The notes below the pieces were generated by a model. That model was not told the origin of the DNA, ran no database searches, and was given only the letters and a program-made list of their open reading frames with translations. The translations under genes were made by a program, and so were the position numbers. Shown here in pieces: positions 1 through 7,388 of a stretch of DNA of 64,000 bases (position 1 is the first letter of the stretch; every line of letters begins with the position of its first letter). The stretch is from Polaribacter ponticola (GTDB lineage Bacteria; Bacteroidota; Bacteroidia; Flavobacteriales; Flavobacteriaceae). The stretch covers positions 682,001 through 746,000 of the forward strand of contig NZ_JAOSLC020000003.1 of assembly GCF_026191475.2 (NCBI RefSeq). Reading direction: 5' to 3'.

Positions 1-1480
1 CAGAATTAATGGTTTCTTCTGCTTCTACTTTTCAGTTGATAACAGGCATATTTTCATGGATTATTATTTCTTTTATTTTCTTAAAATTATACAATAAAAT
101 TCACCTTATAAACAGTAAAAAACTCAACTTTGGCGGTTGGTTAGAAATTCCGCTTTTTTTGGTGATGACAGCCGCTTTAATTATACCAATTAGAGGCGGA
201 TTCCAAACAATACCTGTAAACCAAAGTAATGTTTATTTTTCTAGTAAAATGTTCGCAAATCATGCAGCAGTTAATTTTATCTGGAATTTCTTTAACACAA
301 TTACACACAAAGAAAACGATACGAATCCTTATATCGCTTTTGATGATAATACTGCGTTAAACATCATCAATAAAACAAAAAATCAACTTTTAAAATCTGA
401 TACAGATTCTATTTTAAATACTTCTAAACCTAATGTAATTTTAATTCTTTGGGAAAGTTTACCTGCAAAAATAGTTGGCTCTTTAGGTGGCGAACCCAAT
501 GTAACACCTAATTTAAATAGACTTTCTAAAGAAGGAATATTGTTTACCAATTTTTATGCAAACGGAGACCGAACGGACAAAGGAATTCCTGCTGTTTTAA
601 GTGGTTATTATCCGCAACCTATTAAGAGAATTATGAGAATGCCTAATAAAACTAGAAGTTTGCCAATGTTACCTAAAAAGATGATAGATTTAGGGTATAA
701 AACTTCTTTTTATTATGGTGGCGATTTAAATTTTGGCAACATGAATACCTATTTACATAATGCAGGAATTACAGATTTTGTGGATGGTAGCGATTTTGAT
801 AAAAGTGATTGGAACTCTAAATGGGGTGCTTATGACGATGTTTTTATGAAACGTTTCGCTAAAGATTTATCCGAAGAAAAGGAACAACCTTTTTTAAAAT
901 TGCACTTACATTAACAAGTCATGAACCTTACGAAATAAAAGGAGAATACAAGTTTGGAAAAGATACAGAAGACAATCAATTTAGAAGCGCTCACTATTAT
1001 ACAGATAAAGTTATTGGCGATTTTATAGTTGCTGCCAAAAAACAAGAATGGTACAAAAACACCTTAATTGTTATTATGTCTGACCACGGACACAGTTCTC
1101 CTAAACACGAAGGGCCTTATTTTTCTCCTAAGAAATTTAGAATACCTATGCTGTGGTTAGGTGGCGCAGTTAATAAAAATAAAACTGAAATACACACAAT
1201 TGCTAGTCAAGTAGATTTCTCTTATACTTTATTAGATTTGCTAAAAGCAGATAACAGCGATTTTGTTTTTAGTAAACATCTTTTTAATACTTCAGATAAT
1301 CAATTTGCACATTATACATTTAACAAAGGTTTTGGAACACTTAATAAAGAGGGTGTATTTTTATACGATTACATTAGTAAAAAACCAATTTTAGAAACTG
1401 GTAAAAACACAAAAAAACTAGACTCTTTAGGAAAAGCAATTACTCAAAATTCTTATAATGATTTTTTAAGTAGAAAATAA
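1..1480 (+). pseudogene. LTA synthase family sulfatase/phosphoglycerol transferase, left-truncated and frameshifted
   Basis: The gene enters from the left edge, so its N-terminus is missing. Reading from base 9 gives a hydrophobic segment, then an alkaline-phosphatase-fold domain with NVILILWES (first metal site), GDRTDKGIP (nucleophile Thr region) and, in another frame after base 896, SDHGHSSPKH (metal-binding Asp-His). The first frame stops at 912-914. Adding one T to the six-T run at 890-895 joins the halves as QPFFKIALTLTSHEPY, which fits the family. Members are inner-membrane enzymes with an extracytoplasmic domain that transfer phosphoglycerol or hydrolyse phospho- or sulfo-esters; the substrate here is unknown. 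The break may be a true mutation or a sequencing undercount. Confidence 0.82.
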
Positions 1481-1597
1481 TTTCGTTTGCTTCTAAACTA
1501 AAAAAAACAGAAATTCGCTATTGTTGAATACCTAACATCGAAACGTTATATATTCTTAGACACATTGCCTACAAGCTGAAAAAAAAACGAACGTAAA

Positions 1598-2170
1598 ATG
1601 AAAATTGAGTTTAATGAAGAACAAAAATTTACACAATGGTGGTTATGGCTGATTTTAATCGGAATCGGAATTTTACCGATTTTCGGAATTTATAAACAAT
1701 TTATTCTCGGAGAAAAATTTGGAGACAAACCAATGTCTGACTTCGGACTTATAATTTTCTGTGTTTTTATTTTTGGTTTAATAGCAATGTTTTGGTTTAT
1801 GCGACTGAAAACCGAAATTGACCAAAATGAAATCCGAATGATTTTCTTCCCTTTCGTTAAAAAACAAGTAAATTGGAATGAAATAAAATCCGCTGAAATA
1901 GTGAATTACGGATTTGTTGGAGGATGGGGAATTAGACCTTGGACAAAATACGGAACTGTATATAATATGAAAGGAAATAAAGGTTTAGCGATTGAGATTC
2001 TTAATGGAAAAAAATTTCTTATCGGAACTCAAAAAGAAACTGAATTAAATAAATTAGTGGAAAAAGCCAGTTGGCAACAAAGTATAAAATTAATGGCTAG
2101 TTCTAGCTTGCTTACGAAAAATCCTCGCGGATTTTCTATTCGACTTGTATTTGCTAAATTAGTGGTTTAA
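1598..2170 (+). CDS. Two-helix membrane protein of unknown function with a repeat-encoded C-terminus
   Basis: No named family recognised. There are two membrane segments (about residues 15-31 and 48-67) and a cytosolic part containing FFPF, a W-x-E-I-K-S-A motif, a GGWG motif and KKFLIGTQKETE. This matches the 166-residue protein at 5523-6023 closely in order and motifs (KLKT-ID, W-x-EIKSA, GGWG, LIGTQKE-E), so the two are paralogues. Homology ends near residue 156. The last 35 residues are translated from a hairpin-rich repeat and have no counterpart in the paralogue. Codon use is richer in C and G (frequent ATC, GGA, CTC, CCG) than in neighbours. I infer that the gene was acquired as a cassette and that its original end was replaced. 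Confidence 0.7.
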   Translation: MKIEFNEEQKFTQWWLWLILIGIGILPIFGIYKQFILGEKFGDKPMSDFGLIIFCVFIFGLIAMFWFMRLKTEIDQNEIRMIFFPFVKKQVNWNEIKSAEIVNYGFVGGWGIRPWTKYGTVYNMKGNKGLAIEILNGKKFLIGTQKETELNKLVEKASWQQSIKLMASSSLLTKNPRGFSIRLVFAKLVV

Positions 2171-2204
2171 ACACGCCACTAATCATACACCAAACGTTAG
2201 CGAA
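2074..2204 (+). repeat. Hairpin-rich repeat, cassette end
   Basis: The stretch holds successive inverted repeats: GTTG-G-CAAC near 2074, CTAG-TT-CTAG near 2098, AAAATCC-TCGC-GGATTTT at about 2118-2135, and ATTAGTGG with CCACTAAT around 2158-2183. It ends with AAACGTTAGCG. AAACGTTA also occurs at 1541-1548 before the gene, giving an 8-base direct repeat around it. The layout resembles an integron attC site or a mobile repetitive element. It does not match the attC consensus exactly, and no integrase gene is in the window. Confidence 0.5.
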
Positions 2205-2224
2205 ATGCAAAAATTTAGGTAAAA

Positions 2225-2250
2225 AAATCCCAAGTTAAAACTTGGGATTT
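2225..2250. terminator. Bidirectional terminator hairpin
   Basis: A perfect 12-base stem (AAATCCCAAGTT / AACTTGGGATTT) with a 2-base loop is flanked by A-rich and T-rich runs. It lies between the cassette gene (+) and the thioredoxin-family gene (-), so it can end transcription from both. Confidence 0.85.
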
Positions 2251-2287
2251 TTATTCATAAAAACTAAAAAGCGAAGTCTATTAAATA

Positions 2288-2902
2288 TTAACCTCTATCA
2301 ACTTTAATAGAACAACCTATAGCTCTTGTTTCTGTTTTAGTTGGTTTTTCACCTGCTAATAAAGCATCTACAGCGTTTTCTACATATTTTTCTGAAACAC
2401 TTTCTGGGTTTCTAGAGCTATTATCAATTGCGCCAATATATTCAACTTTCATGGTAGCTTTACTTACAATATACACATGAGGCGTTTTTGTTGCTCCAAA
2501 CTCTGGATACACTTTTTGACCTTCATCAAATAAATAAGGAAACGTAAAACCTTTTTCCTTTGCTCTCACTTTCATATCTTCAAAACTATCTCCTCTAGAA
2601 GCATTTGGGTCGTTTGGATTAATTGCAATTACAGGAAATCCTTTAGATTTATATTTTGCATCTAAAGCATTAATTCTATCTTCATTTGCAACAGAATAAG
2701 GACACATATTACATGTAAAAACAATAATAAAACCTTTTGCTTACTTATAATCTGATAAAGAAACCATTTTATCATCATTGTTTTTAAGGCTAAAATCGGT
2801 AATTGTATCACCAACCTTATAACCGTCTGCAGTTTTTACTGTAAAGGCAACCGTAGAAATTCCTATAATTGCTAGCATTAATATTGTTTTAAATGTTTTC
2901 AT
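2288..2902 (-). pseudogene. Thioredoxin-family (AhpC/TSA-like) secreted protein with in-frame TAA
   Basis: Read from the ATG at 2902 the gene gives a signal peptide (MKTFKTILMLAIIGISTVAF), then VGDTITDFSLKNNDDKMVSL, then a TAA at 2741-2743 (codon 54), then AKGFIIVFTCNMCPYS with a peroxiredoxin-like C-x-x-C and the rest of the fold (PYLFDEG, TPHVYIV). Frame is kept throughout, so this is one base substitution and not an indel. Downstream initiation would make a 139-residue product lacking the first redox Cys and the export signal. Family members are periplasmic thiol redox proteins. The gene follows the TlpA-like gene by 6 bases, probably one operon. Confidence 0.82.
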
Positions 2903-2908
2903 TGTCTT

Positions 2909-3337
2909 TTATTTTATAAAGGTTTTTAATTCGTTCTCTAAAGTTTTATAATCAAATGATTGCTCGTAAAATTTTCTATTACTACTATTGTAAATAATAG
3001 TTGCAGGTATTGCTCCACTCCAACTTTCATCAATTGCTTTTATCCAAACATCTTCGTTTACATCATCTAATAAAATAACTTCAGATTGTAATTTTTTCTT
3101 ATTGATAAAAGGAATTAATTTCTTTTCTACCTGTTTAGGAAAATCTAAACTTACTAATAAAACTTCTACATTATTATCTGCATATTCTTCTTTAATTTTT
3201 TCAAAATAAGGCAATTCTTTTACACAAGGTGCGCACCAAGTTGCCCAAAAATTAATTACATAAGTTTTACCGTCTTCTTTTTCTAACAATGGTTTTAACT
3301 CATTGTAAGTAACCGTTTTTACTGCAGAAACTTGCAA
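2909..3337 (-). CDS. TlpA-like thioredoxin-fold lipoprotein; signal peptide out of frame
   Basis: The domain carries FWATWCAPCVKELPYF, the classic W-C-x-x-C thioredoxin site, and a cis-Pro region (GAIPATII). This type of periplasmic protein reduces disulfides. The open frame reaches back only to a TTG codon. Upstream the same frame reads KKIFFLLLVSIAFISCKKE, an obvious lipoprotein signal with lipobox Cys, but no start is in phase. The ATG at 3432 enters that frame only if the seven-base run at 3421-3427 (or the eight-base run at 3411-3418) gains one base. The true gene is therefore probably 2909-3432 with a one-base deletion in the signal peptide. It leads a pair with the downstream thioredoxin-family gene. 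Confidence 0.8.
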   Translation of the reverse strand: MQVSAVKTVTYNELKPLLEKEDGKTYVINFWATWCAPCVKELPYFEKIKEEYADNNVEVLLVSLDFPKQVEKKLIPFINKKKLQSEVILLDDVNEDVWIKAIDESWSGAIPATIIYNSSNRKFYEQSFDYKTLENELKTFIK

Positions 3338-3489
3338 AACTTCTTGTTTTACTACTGTTTCTTTAGCAACTTCTTTTTTACAAGAGATAAAAGCAATAGA
3401 AACTAACAGTAAAAAAAATATTTTTTTATCATTTTATAAATTTACATATTTAAAATTTGCACTAAAAATAATTAACTGATTCTTAACAA

Positions 3490-3521
3490 AAAACCTCATA
3501 AAAATAACTTTATGAGGTTTT
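3490..3521 (-). terminator. Terminator after S1/P1 nuclease gene
   Basis: AAAACCTCATAAA pairs with TTTATGAGGTTTT around a 6-base loop, just past the nuclease stop codon, with a U-rich tail in the minus direction. Confidence 0.8.
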
Positions 3522-3542
3522 ATTGTATTGTTTTACAAATAG

Positions 3543-4283
3543 TTAATCGTAAATTTCGTTTAAAATTTTTGCTAAACGAATTCCTCCTTTTTGCAATTGA
3601 GATCTTACAGTTCCAAAATGATTATAAGAATATCTGTAACGCAAATTCTCTCCTTTTTTAACAGAGTTATAAACTTTATTTGTTAGTTTATGTACTTCAT
3701 TAACCCATTCTACAACTGTACCTTTTTCAATTGCTTCTATTTGCTTTTTTGATAAATCATCTGCATTATCAGCTAATTCAATATAGCTCATTTCCCAATC
3801 GTCTATCATTTTACTATCCCAAACACTATGCAAGTTAGTTCCTTTACCAAACCATTGCACTTGTATATCATTTGCTCCTTTATCTTCTTTTCTACCAATA
3901 TGTAATGGTTGATGTAAATCGCCCACAAAATGAACTAACATTTTTAAATGAAAATTCTTTTCTTCTTCTGTACTTTTTTTATCTTTTAAAACTTTAATAC
4001 AAGTATTTATACCTGTAACTAAATCGCCTTTAGGATTTTTTTCTGCCTCTTCATAGGTTTCATCTAAATCCATATTTACATAATGCCACGAATAGTATTT
4101 ATTAAAACTTCTATCCGATTTTATTTCATCTGCAAAAGTAGAAACAAAGGCTAAACTCTGCCCTTTCAATATTTTATCTATGCATTTTTTAGCTTTTCTA
4201 GTTAAATGCTTTTCAGCTATTTTACCAGTTGCTCTATGACCATTTTTTCCCCAAAAAAATACTTCATCAGAAGAAGATTTCAT
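3543..4283 (-). CDS. S1/P1-type zinc nuclease; signal peptide out of frame
   Basis: The sequence has the zinc-cluster ligands of the S1/P1 nuclease family: mature-end Trp and His in FFWGKNGHRATG, SWHYVN, HFVGDLHQPLH and NLHSVWDS. The family cleaves single-stranded DNA or RNA in the periplasm or outside the cell, in part to gain phosphate and nucleosides. Members need an export signal with the Trp near the mature N-terminus. Here the open frame starts at an internal Met, while ATG at 4324 reads MKFKLLLLIPFLF and then stops. One more base in the seven-A run at 4284-4290 fuses the two into a normal signal peptide. As written, the product would be cytosolic. Confidence 0.88.
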   Translation of the reverse strand: MKSSSDEVFFWGKNGHRATGKIAEKHLTRKAKKCIDKILKGQSLAFVSTFADEIKSDRSFNKYYSWHYVNMDLDETYEEAEKNPKGDLVTGINTCIKVLKDKKSTEEEKNFHLKMLVHFVGDLHQPLHIGRKEDKGANDIQVQWFGKGTNLHSVWDSKMIDDWEMSYIELADNADDLSKKQIEAIEKGTVVEWVNEVHKLTNKVYNSVKKGENLRYRYSYNHFGTVRSQLQKGGIRLAKILNEIYD

Positions 4284-4378
4284 AAAAAAAGAAACGGAAT
4301 TAATAACAGTAGTTTAAATTTCATCAGAATAATTTATAATTAATTTTTAGCTAAAGTATAAAAATATTTACTCAAAAA

Positions 4379-4430
4379 TTTGTTAAATCGTAAAAAAATA
4401 GTATATCTTTGTGATATCATTTTAATATCA
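4379..4430 (+). promoter_or_regulatory. Promoter and inverted repeat upstream of SPFH operon
   Basis: TTTG at 4379-4382 and TATCTTTG at 4404-4411 fit the Bacteroidota -33/-7 pattern with a 21-base gap. Immediately after, TGATAT (4412-4417) and ATATCA (4425-4430) form an inverted repeat that could bind a regulator. The Arc-like protein at the operon's end is a candidate; this link is speculative. Confidence 0.6.
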
Positions 4431-4447
4431 TAAAAAATCTAACATAT

Positions 4448-5308
4448 ATGGAAGCAGAAAAAATTATTAAACCAGCAAATGGTTATTTAATGTTACTAGT
4501 AGTTTTAACATTATTCTTTGGCGGAATTACAATGTCTATAATACAACAAACACCTCTTTACATACCTTTAATTATTATTGGTTTTATTGGTTTCTTTGGT
4601 TTTATTTTGGTAAACCCAAACACTTCTAAAGTAATTTTACTTTTTGGTAAATACGTTGGTACTATTAAAGACAATGGTTTGTATTGGGCAAATCCTTTTT
4701 ACACAAAAAAGAAAATATCATTAAGAGCTAGTAATTTTGATAGTGAACGATTAAAAGTAAATGACAAACTAGGTAATCCAGTAATGATTTCTACTATTTT
4801 AGTTTGGAGAGTTACAAACACTTACAAAGCTGCTTTTGATGTAGACAATTACGAAAATTTTGTACGTGTACAAACAGATGCTGCAGTTAGAAAACTAGCA
4901 AGTATGTATCCTTATGATAATTTTGCTGATGAAGGTCATGCAGAAGACATAACATTACGATCTAGTGTAAATGAAGTTTCTGAAGCTTTAGAAAAAGAAT
5001 TGGAAGAGCGTTTATCTATTGCTGGTATTGAAGTTTTAGAAGCTAGAATTGGTTATTTAGCCTATGCACAAGAAATTGCATCTGCAATGTTAAAAAGACA
5101 ACAAGCAACAGCTATAGTAGCCGCAAGACATAAAATTGTACAAGGTGCTGTAGATATGGTAGAAATGGCTATAGATGAATTAAATAAAAAGCAAATAGTA
5201 GAATTAGACGAAGAACGTAAAGCTGCTATGGTTAGTAATCTATTAGTTATTTTATGTGGTGATAAAGAAGCTTCACCAGTTGTAAATACCGGTACTTTAA
5301 GTCATTAA
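4448..5308 (+). CDS. SPFH/Band 7 membrane scaffold protein
   Basis: Two N-terminal membrane segments (about residues 15-33 and 36-54) precede an SPFH domain: VLLFGKYVGTIKDNGLYW, the strand NPVMISTILVWRV, then a long helical region (AVRKLASMYPYDNFADEG; EELEERLSIAGIEVLEARIGYLAYA). The end is charged and coiled-coil-like. Such proteins form membrane microdomain scaffolds similar to slipins and flotillins; no enzymatic role is known. A good promoter lies just upstream and the gene leads an operon that runs to the Arc-like gene at 7175. Confidence 0.9.
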   Translation: MEAEKIIKPANGYLMLLVVLTLFFGGITMSIIQQTPLYIPLIIIGFIGFFGFILVNPNTSKVILLFGKYVGTIKDNGLYWANPFYTKKKISLRASNFDSERLKVNDKLGNPVMISTILVWRVTNTYKAAFDVDNYENFVRVQTDAAVRKLASMYPYDNFADEGHAEDITLRSSVNEVSEALEKELEERLSIAGIEVLEARIGYLAYAQEIASAMLKRQQATAIVAARHKIVQGAVDMVEMAIDELNKKQIVELDEERKAAMVSNLLVILCGDKEASPVVNTGTLSH

Positions 5309-5363
5309 TATAAAGAATATAATAAAACATAATTATCTTATAGAAACAAAAAAAAGAACAAAA

Positions 5364-5522
5364 ATGAAAGAATATAAAGTAGTACAACCCAAAATAGGTT
5401 TTAGAAATAGGATTGAAAAATATGAAGACTTTTTAAATCAATATGCCAGAGAGGGTTGGGTTTTAAAAAATATAAATATAAATACGGGCACGGTAATTTT
5501 TGAGAGAGAAAAAAACAGATAA
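5364..5522 (+). CDS. DUF4177-like microprotein (52 residues)
   Basis: The ORF runs from ATG at 5364 to TAA at 5520-5522, and the next gene's ATG starts on the very next base. The product reads MKEYKVVQPKIGFRNRIEKY, then DFLNQYAREGWVL, then VIFEREKNR. The pattern of a short beta-strand, a helix with L-N-x-x-A-x-E-G-W, and a closing strand is that of DUF4177 proteins, whose function is unknown. Tight coupling to the neighbouring membrane gene supports real translation. Confidence 0.75.
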   Translation: MKEYKVVQPKIGFRNRIEKYEDFLNQYAREGWVLKNININTGTVIFEREKNR

Positions 5523-6023
5523 ATGAAAATTTTTAAAGAAGTACAACGTTTTACTCAAACTTGGTTAGTTGTTCTTATAATAATTAGTGGAATTGTACCT
5601 ATTGCAATAATAGTAAAAGAATATTTTGAAGAAAATACAACAATGTCTACTAATGAATTTATTCTCACTTTAGTTGGTATAACAGTTTCATTAACATTTA
5701 TTCTGTTCTTTAAACTAAAGACAAGAATCGATGAAAAAGGAATCCATTATCAATTTTTTCCTTTTCACTTTTCTTTAAAAACAATTTTATGGTCAGAAAT
5801 TAAATCTGCCAAAGTAAGAACATATGATCCTATTGGAGAATTTGGTGGTTGGGGTTTAAAAGGTGGTGCTTTCTGGAACTCTGGAAAAGGAAAAGCAATT
5901 AACGTTTCTGGAGATATTGGTATTCAACTAGAGTTAAAAAATAATAAAAAATTATTAATAGGAACCCAAAAAGAATCTGAAGTAAAAAGAGTTTTAAAAA
6001 CTTATAAACTAAAAATCAACTAA
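5523..6023 (+). CDS. Two-helix membrane protein, paralogue of the gene at 1598
   Basis: The protein has 166 residues, two membrane helices (about residues 14-31 and 46-63), then a soluble part with FFPFHFSLKTILWSEIKSAK, GGWGLKGG and KKLLIGTQKESE. No named function recognised. It resembles bacterial PH-like membrane proteins in layout but I cannot assign it. It starts directly after the stop of the DUF4177-like gene and ends 2 bases before the hydrolase gene, so it belongs to the SPFH operon. Codon use is AT-rich like its neighbours, which suggests this is the native copy of the pair. Confidence 0.75.
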   Translation: MKIFKEVQRFTQTWLVVLIIISGIVPIAIIVKEYFEENTTMSTNEFILTLVGITVSLTFILFFKLKTRIDEKGIHYQFFPFHFSLKTILWSEIKSAKVRTYDPIGEFGGWGLKGGAFWNSGKGKAINVSGDIGIQLELKNNKKLLIGTQKESEVKRVLKTYKLKIN

Positions 6024-6025
6024 TT

Positions 6026-6949
6026 ATGACACGAGTTATTATTTATTTAATTATTTCGATTTTCGGTATTGCTGTTTCATTAGCTCAAGTAAAATCTGAA
6101 GAAATTACAATTAAAAATAACGAAATAGAACTTCCAGGTACTTTAACCTACTCTCAAGAAAAATCTCCTTTAATAATTTGGGTACATGGTTCTGGTAACG
6201 TAGATAGAGATGGGAATCAAGAGCCAATGATAAAGGCTAATTACATAAAACAATTTAGAGATAGTATTACTAAAAACGGCGTTTCTTTTTTTAGTTACGA
6301 TAAAAGAACTGCCAATAAAAAAAACATGCCTAGTCTATTAAAAGGTGTACATTTTAGTGATTATGTTTCTGATGTAAAAAAAGTAATTAATCATTTTAAA
6401 GATGATAAACGATTTACAAAAATAGTTTTATTGGGGCATAGTCAAGGTTCGTTAGTAGCAATGTTAGCTTCTAAAAACACTCAAAAATTTATATCTGTTG
6501 CAGGGCCTAGTTTAAGTGCAGACAAAGCAATTATAAAACAAATTCATGACAAAGCGCCTTTTTTAGACTCAATTACAAAAGCACACTTTAAAGAGCTTTC
6601 TAAAACAGGAAAAGTTGAAACCATAAACCCAATGTTACTGTCTGTATTTGCGAAACCTAATCAATCTTTTCTAAAATCGTGGATTCAATACAATCCTACA
6701 GAAGAAATTAATAAATTAAATATCCCTGTTTTAATTATTAATGGTGATAAAGATTTACAGGTAAAAACAGAAGAAGCTTTGGCATTGAATTCTGCAAATT
6801 CAAAATCTAAATTGGTAATTATAGAAAACATGAACCATGTTTTAAAAGACATTCAGAAAGATGAAAACAATATGAATTCTTATTATTCCGCAGAATTCCC
6901 GCTTTCAAAAAAATTAATTAAAACCATTGTTTCATTTGTAAAAAAATAA
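6026..6949 (+). CDS. Secreted alpha/beta hydrolase
   Basis: The signal peptide is about residues 1-20. The alpha/beta-hydrolase core has an oxyanion-loop motif IIWVHGSGNVDRDG, the nucleophile elbow LLGHSQGS (Ser139), an acid candidate at Asp241 or Asp243 (INGDKD) and His271 (NMNHV). Substrates of this group are esters or peptides; the specific one is unknown. The gene sits 2 bases after the membrane-protein gene and 1 base before the Arc-like gene in the SPFH operon. Confidence 0.85.
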   Translation: MTRVIIYLIISIFGIAVSLAQVKSEEITIKNNEIELPGTLTYSQEKSPLIIWVHGSGNVDRDGNQEPMIKANYIKQFRDSITKNGVSFFSYDKRTANKKNMPSLLKGVHFSDYVSDVKKVINHFKDDKRFTKIVLLGHSQGSLVAMLASKNTQKFISVAGPSLSADKAIIKQIHDKAPFLDSITKAHFKELSKTGKVETINPMLLSVFAKPNQSFLKSWIQYNPTEEINKLNIPVLIINGDKDLQVKTEEALALNSANSKSKLVIIENMNHVLKDIQKDENNMNSYYSAEFPLSKKLIKTIVSFVKK

Positions 6950-6950
6950 A

Positions 6951-7175
6951 ATGGCTAAGAAAAAAGCTTTCGCATTGCGAGTTAATGAAGATATGATTAA
7001 AGCCATCGAAAAATGGGCTGCAGACGAATTTCGTTCTACAAACGGACAAATAGAATGGATGTTAATGCAAGCTCTAAAAGAAGCTAAACGTGAGCCTAAA
7101 AAAAGGAAGAATAATTTTCGGGGCGTTACCTTTCAGGTCGCGCTTTCACTACTCGCTTTTTTATCGTTCCTCTAA
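6951..7175 (+). CDS. Arc-like ribbon-helix-helix protein with repeat-encoded tail
   Basis: Residues 1-50 (KKKAFALRVNEDMIKAIEKW, then ADEFRSTNGQIEWMLMQAL) match Arc-type ribbon-helix-helix proteins, which bind DNA as dimers through the N-terminal strand. In Flavobacteriia a small Arc-like gene often follows an SPFH gene. From about residue 57 the frame runs into an interspersed repeat, and the last 18 residues (RGVTFQVALSLLAFLSFL) come from it. A normal gene would probably stop soon after the KKRK basic stretch. It may be an autoregulator of the operon; this is inference. Confidence 0.75.
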   Translation: MAKKKAFALRVNEDMIKAIEKWAADEFRSTNGQIEWMLMQALKEAKREPKKRKNNFRGVTFQVALSLLAFLSFL

Positions 7176-7209
7176 AAAGAGCTCAAACAAACCGTTCAAT
7201 CGCTAACGC
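7120..7209 (+). repeat. Interspersed repeat overlapping the Arc-like gene
   Basis: This stretch is richer in G and C than its surroundings (GGGGCGTTACC, AGGTCGCGC, ending CAATCGCTAACGCA) and contains a CTCT-AAAA-AGAG hairpin. Its terminal CGCTAACG is the reverse complement of the CGTTAGCG ending the 2074-2204 repeat, which suggests related mobile repeats. Only one copy is in this window, so the repeat call rests on composition and memory of similar flavobacterial sequences. Confidence 0.45.
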
Positions 7210-7225
7210 AGGCTAATCCGCAAAG

Positions 7226-7293
7226 GTCATTGCGAGGAACGAAGCAATCTCTTAATTAACTAACAGATAGCTTCGTCATTTTCTTGGTAATGA
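7226..7293. repeat. Palindromic repeat of the GTCATTGCGAGGAACGAAGC type
   Basis: The arm ACGAAGCAATCT (from 7239) pairs with AGATAGCTTCGT with one mismatch, and the outer GTCATTG pairs loosely with GGTAATGA. GTCATTGCGAGG...GAAGCAATCTC is a widely scattered intergenic palindrome in bacterial genomes. It fills most of the gap between the SPFH operon and the VPS10 gene and may act in transcript termination or as a miniature mobile element. Confidence 0.6.
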
Positions 7294-7388
7294 AAATTTA
7301 CAAATATGTTAAAAAACGCTCAATTTATATTCAGCGTTTTCTATTTTGTATATTGTTCCCATCAAACTTAATTCAAACAAACTTTAAG

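Noticed and set aside
1541-2204. A classical integron
   Set aside because: No integrase gene and no further cassette in the window, and the boundary GTTAGCG does not fit GTTRRRY; only a cassette-like label is justified.
2741-2743. Selenocysteine or other stop readthrough in the thioredoxin-family gene
   Set aside because: The codon is TAA, not TGA, and it does not fall at the redox Cys position.
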